From assembly GCA_016930695.1 (NCBI GenBank), contig JAFGGD010000020.1, positions 80,028-144,027 of the forward strand: 64,000 nt of DNA, read 5' to 3'. Below are positions 59,676 to 64,000 of the stretch, one piece after another; within the stretch, counting starts at the first letter, position 1, and each line of letters opens with the position of its first letter. A model generated the notes under the pieces. It was given only the letters and a program-made list of their open reading frames with translations, was not told the origin of the DNA and made no database searches. The position numbers and the translations under genes were made by a program. The stretch is from Candidatus Eisenbacteria bacterium. Its GTDB lineage: Bacteria > Orphanbacterota > Orphanbacteria > Orphanbacterales > Orphanbacteraceae.

Positions 59676-61158
59676 ATCGATCGCCGCCCTTTTCGGATTG
59701 TTTCTCGCCGTCGCGGCGGGGACGGACGCGGCGGAACCGGTGCGCGTCCTCCATCCGGACGGCCGGGAGGGGCGCTCGCCGGTGCTGGTCGCGGACGGCG
59801 GCGAGTATCTCTCCGTGGATGACGTCTCACTGGTCTACGGCGCCACTCGACACTGGCGGCCGGACCTGCTGAAGATGACCATGCGGCTCGGCGAGCACCG
59901 GGTGAAGCTGACCGCCGACAACCCGGTGGTCGTGGTGGACGGCGAGGCGATCCATCTGCGCGCGCCGGTGCTCTTCCGGGAGGGGCGCCTGCTGCTCCCG
60001 CTGGAACTCGCCACGGAGATCCTCGCCCCGCTCGCCCCCTTCCCGGTCCGCTGGAACCCGGAGGAGAGAACGCTCTGCATCGGCTCGGCGGCGAGGCTGA
60101 TCCTCTACACGGAGATCCGGCCTCTGGGGAACGGCCGGGAACTGACCGTGTGGACACTCGGAGCGCCGGACTTCCGCGCCGACGGCGGGCCGGGGGACAC
60201 GATCCGCGTTCGGTTCGCCGAAACCGGACTTCCCGGCGACTCGCTTCCCGATCCCCCGGCGGACGGCCTCATCGAAGCGTGGTTTTGGGAGGTCCGCCGG
60301 GACACGGCGACGCTGAACCTGATTCCCGGTGAACGGCTGCGGGATTGGCGGGTCGCGCGCCGGTCGCGGCCGGAAGGGGTCGTGATCCGCCTCTCGCCCG
60401 CGGAGATGAATGAGGAGAACACCGGAGCCTCGGAGGCGGTGGCGGTGTTGACGCGGCCGACCGGCAGGGAACGCCGCGGCCTCCCCCGTGTCGTGATCGA
60501 TCCGGGGCACGGCGGAGGCGATCCGGGTCAGGTCTGCTCGGGCGGTCTCGTGGAGAAGGAACTGACGCTCGATTTGGCGAAGCGGATACGGGACAAGCTC
60601 ACCGGCGGGAGGGGCGTGGAGGTCACGCTCACGCGGGAAACGGACGAGGATCCGCCCCTGATCCGCCGAACGGAAATCGCCAACGGCGCGTCGGCCGATC
60701 TTTTCATCAGCCTCCACCTCAACGGGTCGGCGGCGCCGGGGCGATCCGGCGTGGAAGTGTACCGCCTCTCCGGTGGTCCGGGGGCGGCGGAGCGGGTGCG
60801 GCTCGCGGTCGCCGAGACCGCCGAGCGTTACGAAAACGAACCTCTCGGCGCGCTTCCGGGTGGAGAGGTCCGGTTCGTTCCTTGGGACGCGGTGCAGGGG
60901 GCGCATCGGGAGGAGAGCGAGAGGGCGGCGCGGACCGTTCTCGCCGAGGTCGCTCGATCCGGCTCTTTCCGGGCTCTCGGATCGAATGAGGCGCCCCTGG
61001 CGGTGCTCCGCGGCGCGGATCTCCCCGCGCTGCTCGTGGAGGTCGGCTTCGGCACATCGGAGACGGACAGGCGCGCGCTCGCGGGCGAGGAGGGACGGGA
61101 GCGTCTTGCGGCGGTTCTCGCCGACGCCATCGTCCGTTTCCTCCGGGAATCCTCATAG
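59668..61158 (+). CDS. N-acetylmuramoyl-L-alanine amidase (Amidase_3)
   Basis: A 496-aa exported amidase that removes stem peptides from peptidoglycan. The signal peptide (IAALFGLFLAVAAGTDA) is followed by a copper-amine-oxidase-N-like/AMIN-type beta region (about 25-260) and a C-terminal Amidase_3 domain from about residue 270: VVIDPGHGGGDPGQ (zinc His), LVEKELTLDLAKRI with zinc Glu, TRETDEDPPLIRRTEIAN, DLFISLHLNGS (zinc His) and ALLVEVGFGTSETD (catalytic Glu). The zinc set is complete. The ATG overlaps the end of smpB. Members act in daughter-cell separation. Confidence 0.92.
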   Translation: MRKSIAALFGLFLAVAAGTDAAEPVRVLHPDGREGRSPVLVADGGEYLSVDDVSLVYGATRHWRPDLLKMTMRLGEHRVKLTADNPVVVVDGEAIHLRAPVLFREGRLLLPLELATEILAPLAPFPVRWNPEERTLCIGSAARLILYTEIRPLGNGRELTVWTLGAPDFRADGGPGDTIRVRFAETGLPGDSLPDPPADGLIEAWFWEVRRDTATLNLIPGERLRDWRVARRSRPEGVVIRLSPAEMNEENTGASEAVAVLTRPTGRERRGLPRVVIDPGHGGGDPGQVCSGGLVEKELTLDLAKRIRDKLTGGRGVEVTLTRETDEDPPLIRRTEIANGASADLFISLHLNGSAAPGRSGVEVYRLSGGPGAAERVRLAVAETAERYENEPLGALPGGEVRFVPWDAVQGAHREESERAARTVLAEVARSGSFRALGSNEAPLAVLRGADLPALLVEVGFGTSETDRRALAGEEGRERLAAVLADAIVRFLRESS

Positions 61159-61171
61159 GAGTGGTCGGGTG

Positions 61172-61753
61172 ATGGAGAAGGAAGGACGTTCTCAAGGGAC
61201 GCCGCTCTGGCCCTGGGTGCTCGTCGTGCTCGTTGTTTTCGGCGTAGGCGGCTGGCTCGTCTTCGGTCGCGGCGGACCGCGGCGAATCGAAACGGAGACC
61301 CCCATTTTTCCGGTCGATGAGGAGGGGATCCTCTCCCGGACGGCGGTCCTCTCCTTCGCCTCCGCCGACGGTTCGCGTCCCGTCACGGAGCGCCGTGAGG
61401 TCCTTCTGGAGAGCGCCGAGCGCGAGGCGATCGTCCGCCGCCTGGTGGAAGAGCTGGCCCGCGGGCCCCTCGCGCCGAACGCCCGCCCGGTCCTTCCTTC
61501 GGAGACCCGCGTTCGAGGGGTTTACTTCGACGATCTGGGGGGGCTCTACGTCGATCTGGACGGCGCCTCTCTCGCGGATTGGGCGTGGGGCTGCTCATCG
61601 GAACTGTTGGCGATCGGAGGGCTGGTCCGTACGCTGGGCGATTCCTTCCCGGAGGTGCTCCGCCTGACCCTTCTCGTGGACGGCGAGCGCGCCGCCACGT
61701 TGAAAGGGCACGTGGAGCTTTCCCACCCCTTCGAGGTGGCGGCATGGCGGTGA
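61172..61753 (+). CDS. GerMN-domain membrane-anchored protein
   Basis: A 193-aa protein with one N-terminal transmembrane helix (WPWVLVVLVVFGVGGWLVF) and a GerMN domain: REVLLESAEREAIVRRLVEELARGP, GVYFDDLGGLYVDLDGA, then SELLAIGGLVRTLGDSFPEVLRLTLLVDGE, the conserved ending of the domain. GerMN occurs in spore germination proteins but also beside amidases and murI in non-sporulating lineages, as here. It probably helps cell-wall processing next to the preceding amidase. The frame overlaps murI by 10 nt. Confidence 0.83.
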   Translation: MEKEGRSQGTPLWPWVLVVLVVFGVGGWLVFGRGGPRRIETETPIFPVDEEGILSRTAVLSFASADGSRPVTERREVLLESAEREAIVRRLVEELARGPLAPNARPVLPSETRVRGVYFDDLGGLYVDLDGASLADWAWGCSSELLAIGGLVRTLGDSFPEVLRLTLLVDGERAATLKGHVELSHPFEVAAWR

Positions 61754-62559
61754 ACACGCGCCCCATCGGCGTTTTCGATTCGGGGATCGGCGGGCTCACC
61801 GTGGTGCGGGAAATTTTCCGTCTCCTGCCGAACGAACCGGTTCTCTTCTTCGGCGACACGGCGCGCCTTCCCTATGGACCGAAATCGAAGGAGACGGTGA
61901 TCCGTTTCTGCCGGCAGAACGCGCGATTCCTCCTTTCCCGGGGGGTCCGTTCCATCGTGGTCGCCTGCAACACCGCCTCTTCCGTCGCCCTGACGACCCT
62001 GCGCGACGAGAGCCCGGTTCCGGTGATCGGTGTGATCGAGCCGGGGGCGCGCGCGGCGGCCCGCACCACCCGAAGCGGCGTGGTCGGCGTGATCGGCACG
62101 CGCGGAACGGTGGCGAGCGGCGCTTACGACGAGGCGCTTCACGCCCTGGAGCCGGAGATCCGCGTGGTCTCCGCGCCGAGCCAGCTCCTGGTCTCCCTCG
62201 CGGAAGAGGGGTGGACCGATCATCCGGTGACGACCCGGGTGGTGGAGGAATATCTGGCGCCGCTTCTCCGTACGTCGATGGATACGCTGATTCTCGGCTG
62301 CACCCATTTCCCGGTCTTGAAGGAGACGATCAGCCGGGTCGCCGGCGAGAACGTCCGCATCGTGGACGCCGCCCGGGAGACCGCTCGGATGCTCCGGGAA
62401 ACCCTCCCCGACCCGACGCCGAAGGGGGCGTCCATCCCATCGGCCCGTTTCGCGGTGAGCGACGTTCCCCACCGTTTCCGGGAATCGGCGGAGCTCTTTC
62501 TCGGCGGCCCGATCGGCTCCGTGGAAAAGATCGATCTCGAGGTTCTCGAGGAGGTATAG
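61744..62559 (+). CDS. murI: Glutamate racemase
   Basis: A 271-aa glutamate racemase that supplies D-glutamate for peptidoglycan. Both catalytic cysteines are present: RSIVVACNTASSVAL (Cys near residue 76) and LILGCTHFPVLK (Cys near 186). The family opening, RPIGVFDSGIGGLTVVREI, and GDTARLPYGPKS are also clear. The ATG at 61744 lies inside the end of the GerMN gene. The length is typical. It is followed 1 nt later by the rph start. Confidence 0.96.
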   Translation: MAVNTRPIGVFDSGIGGLTVVREIFRLLPNEPVLFFGDTARLPYGPKSKETVIRFCRQNARFLLSRGVRSIVVACNTASSVALTTLRDESPVPVIGVIEPGARAAARTTRSGVVGVIGTRGTVASGAYDEALHALEPEIRVVSAPSQLLVSLAEEGWTDHPVTTRVVEEYLAPLLRTSMDTLILGCTHFPVLKETISRVAGENVRIVDAARETARMLRETLPDPTPKGASIPSARFAVSDVPHRFRESAELFLGGPIGSVEKIDLEVLEEV

Positions 62560-62560
62560 C

Positions 62561-63292
62561 ATGAGCGGTCGGCCGGATGGTCGGGCGGCGGATGAGCTGC
62601 GAAAGATTACGATCAAAAGAAATTATCTTCTCTACGGCGAAGGGAGCGTGTTGATCGAAACGGGAAACACCCGGGTGATCTGCACCGCCACCGTGGAAGA
62701 ACGCGTCCCTCCCTTCCGGCGCGAATCGGGGGGCGGGTGGATCACCGCCGAGTACGGCATGCTCCCGCGCTCGTCGAACACGCGGATCCGGCGCGAGGTG
62801 GGGAGCAGAGGGGTAAAGGGGCGGACCCATGAAATCCAGCGCCTGATCGGCCGGTCCATCCGGTCGGTGGTCGATTTGGATAATCTCGGACCGCGGACGA
62901 TCCTGCTCGACTGCGACGTGATCCAGGCCGACGGAGGGACGCGGACGGCGGCGATCAACGGCGCCTTTCTGGCGACCGTGGATGCGCTCCGCCTTCTCCG
63001 GCGGCAAGGAGTGCTCGGCGCCCGTCCGCTGCGCGACTCGGTGGCGGCGGTGAGCGTCGGCGTGGTCGGCGGCGAGGCGGTTTTGGATCTCGACTACGAG
63101 GAGGATTTCGCCGCCGAGGTGGACATGAACGTGGTGATGACCGGCTCCGGCCGTTTCGTGGAGGTGCAGGGGGCCGCTGAAGGGGATCCCTTCAGCGAGG
63201 CCACGCTTCAGAAAATGCTTGGCATCGCGAAGATCGGCGTGGAGAGAATCACCGCGATTCAGAGGGAAGAGCTCGGGGAGGAGGAGGTTTGA
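62561..63292 (+). CDS. rph: Ribonuclease PH
   Basis: A 243-aa phosphorolytic 3'-5' exoribonuclease that trims tRNA 3' ends. The family opening is RPDGRAADELRKITIKRNY, followed by GSVLIETGNTRVICTATVEE, GWITAEYGMLPRSSNTR, the RSVVDLDNLGPRTILLDCDVIQADGGTRTAAI phosphate-binding/catalytic region, and VEVQGAAEGDPFS. It begins one base after murI, and its stop overlaps the TTG start of rdgB. The rph-rdgB pair is a common bacterial arrangement. Confidence 0.97.
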   Translation: MSGRPDGRAADELRKITIKRNYLLYGEGSVLIETGNTRVICTATVEERVPPFRRESGGGWITAEYGMLPRSSNTRIRREVGSRGVKGRTHEIQRLIGRSIRSVVDLDNLGPRTILLDCDVIQADGGTRTAAINGAFLATVDALRLLRRQGVLGARPLRDSVAAVSVGVVGGEAVLDLDYEEDFAAEVDMNVVMTGSGRFVEVQGAAEGDPFSEATLQKMLGIAKIGVERITAIQREELGEEEV

Positions 63293-63891
63293 TCGATCTG
63301 CTCCTGGCGACGCGCAACCGGGACAAGGTGGAGGAGATCCGTTCGATCCTGCGCGGGCTTCCGCTCCGTCTTCGAACCGTCGACGAATTTCCCGGCCTCC
63401 CCGAGGTGGACGAGGACCGCGACACGCTGAAGGGGAACGCGGAGAAGAAAGCGCTTGTGCTGGCTCAACGGTCCGGGAAGGCGGCCCTCGCCGACGACAC
63501 GGGTCTCTTCGTGCCCGCCCTCGGCGGCGCGCCGGGCGTTTTCTCCTCCCGTTACGCCGGCGAGGACGCCTCCTACGAGGAGAACCGCCGCAAGCTGATC
63601 CACGAGATGAGGAGTGTGCCCGACGATGAGCGAGGCGCCTATTTCCTCTGCGTCGCCGCCGTCGCGACGCCGGAGGGAGTCGTGGGGACCGCCGAGGGGC
63701 GCGTGGATGGATCGATCCTCCGAGCCGATCGGGGGGAGGGAGGGTTCGGTTACGATCCGGTGTTTTACTTTCCCCCGCTCCGGCGCACCTTCGGCGAGAT
63801 CGGCCCGGAAGAGAAGAACCGGATCAGCCATCGGGCGGCGGCGATGCGGGCCGTCCGTCCGGTCATCGAAAGGTTATTGGACCCACTCTGA
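63289..63891 (+). CDS. rdgB: dITP/XTP pyrophosphatase
   Basis: A 200-aa Ham1/RdgB-family nucleoside triphosphate pyrophosphatase that clears non-canonical purine nucleotides (dITP, XTP). Conserved pieces are LLATRNRDKVEEIRSIL at the N-terminus, LADDTGLFVPALGGAPGVFSSRYAG, GSILRADRGEGGFGYDPVFYFP and NRISHRAAAMR near the end. The TTG start is placed after GAGGAGG and overlaps the rph stop (TTGA). It is the last gene of the window. About 40 nt of plain intergenic sequence and then the dispersed repeat follow. Confidence 0.96.
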   Translation: MIDLLLATRNRDKVEEIRSILRGLPLRLRTVDEFPGLPEVDEDRDTLKGNAEKKALVLAQRSGKAALADDTGLFVPALGGAPGVFSSRYAGEDASYEENRRKLIHEMRSVPDDERGAYFLCVAAVATPEGVVGTAEGRVDGSILRADRGEGGFGYDPVFYFPPLRRTFGEIGPEEKNRISHRAAAMRAVRPVIERLLDPL

Positions 63892-63929
63892 TTCGTTTCT
63901 CCATGCAGGGTTAGGGTGAGGGTGCCTTT

Positions 63930-64000
63930 CCTTCCCCCACCGGTCTCCCTTCGGGGCACGGTCCGGATGCTTCCGCATCCTCCCTCTTCTCGCTCGCCGA
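63930..64000. repeat. Dispersed ~70-nt intergenic repeat, copy 2 (reaches window edge)
   Basis: Starts with CCTTCCCCCACCGGTCTCCC and matches 30604-30673 with about four differences, including one inserted base in the GGATGC/GCATCC stem. It may continue beyond the window. Confidence 0.85.

Overview
The window is one high-GC bacterial chromosome segment, densely coded and almost entirely on the + strand. The genes point to a Gram-negative-type cell: there is a LolA-like lipoprotein carrier, many lipoprotein or Sec signal peptides, and several very large secreted proteins ending in a FlgD-like (T9SS type A-like) C-terminal domain with the signature NPFNP...ASGxYFYR. This combination is typical of FCB-superphylum relatives such as Eisenbacteria-, Krumholzibacteria-, Latescibacteria- or Fermentibacteria-like lineages. 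That placement is inference from gene style, not from a marker phylogeny. No phage, insertion sequence, integrase or CRISPR array was seen.

Layout. 1-10.6 kb: housekeeping run ybeY, MFS/spermidine-synthase fusion, CNNM/CorC-type protein, DUF502, mgtE, recO, glyQ, glyS. 10.6-24.7 kb: an envelope or glycan module with a GT2 dolichol-phosphate-type glycosyltransferase, two tandem YfhO-like membrane proteins, an alkaline-phosphatase-fold phosphodiesterase, three GT39-like membrane glycosyltransferases (one fused to TPRs, one on the - strand) and an LPG-synthase-type flippase domain. 24.7-47.3 kb: a surface/secretome island with a TolB-like lipoprotein, a 1165-aa secreted protein, an LVIVD-propeller protein, two paralogous lipoproteins, a 521-aa secreted protein, a 2273-aa six-module beta-helix protein and a TPR lipoprotein. 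Most of these start after strong sigma70-type promoters (TTGACA, 17-18 bp, TATAGT/TATAAT). 47.6-50.6 kb: pyruvate phosphate dikinase with an unusual lysine-rich tail. 50.7-52.2 kb (-): a sigma54 activator. 52.3-53.2 kb: bS21, a small Cys-rich protein, bL35. 53.2-58.5 kb: HEAT protein, LolA-like, FolC, a second GT-TPR fusion, DUF1460-like. 58.8-59.1 kb: a structured RNA/terminator and tRNA-Leu(CAG) on the - strand. 59.2-63.9 kb: smpB, amidase, GerMN, murI, rph, rdgB in tightly overlapping order.

How it works together: translation and cell-wall housekeeping surround two lineage-specific blocks. One (10.6-24.7 kb) looks like assembly of a lipid-linked or surface saccharide. The other (24.7-47.3 kb) looks like a set of abundant exported proteins. 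The least explained items are that exported-protein island (shared promoter style, long leader on the 1165-aa gene, repeated Cys-bearing beta-helix modules, a shared N-terminal domain in three consecutive genes), the PPDK tail, the Cys-rich mini-protein between two ribosomal protein genes, a noncoding 30.5-31.0 kb region with a 15-bp inverted repeat and a dispersed repeat that recurs at the window end, and the structured RNA at 58.8 kb.
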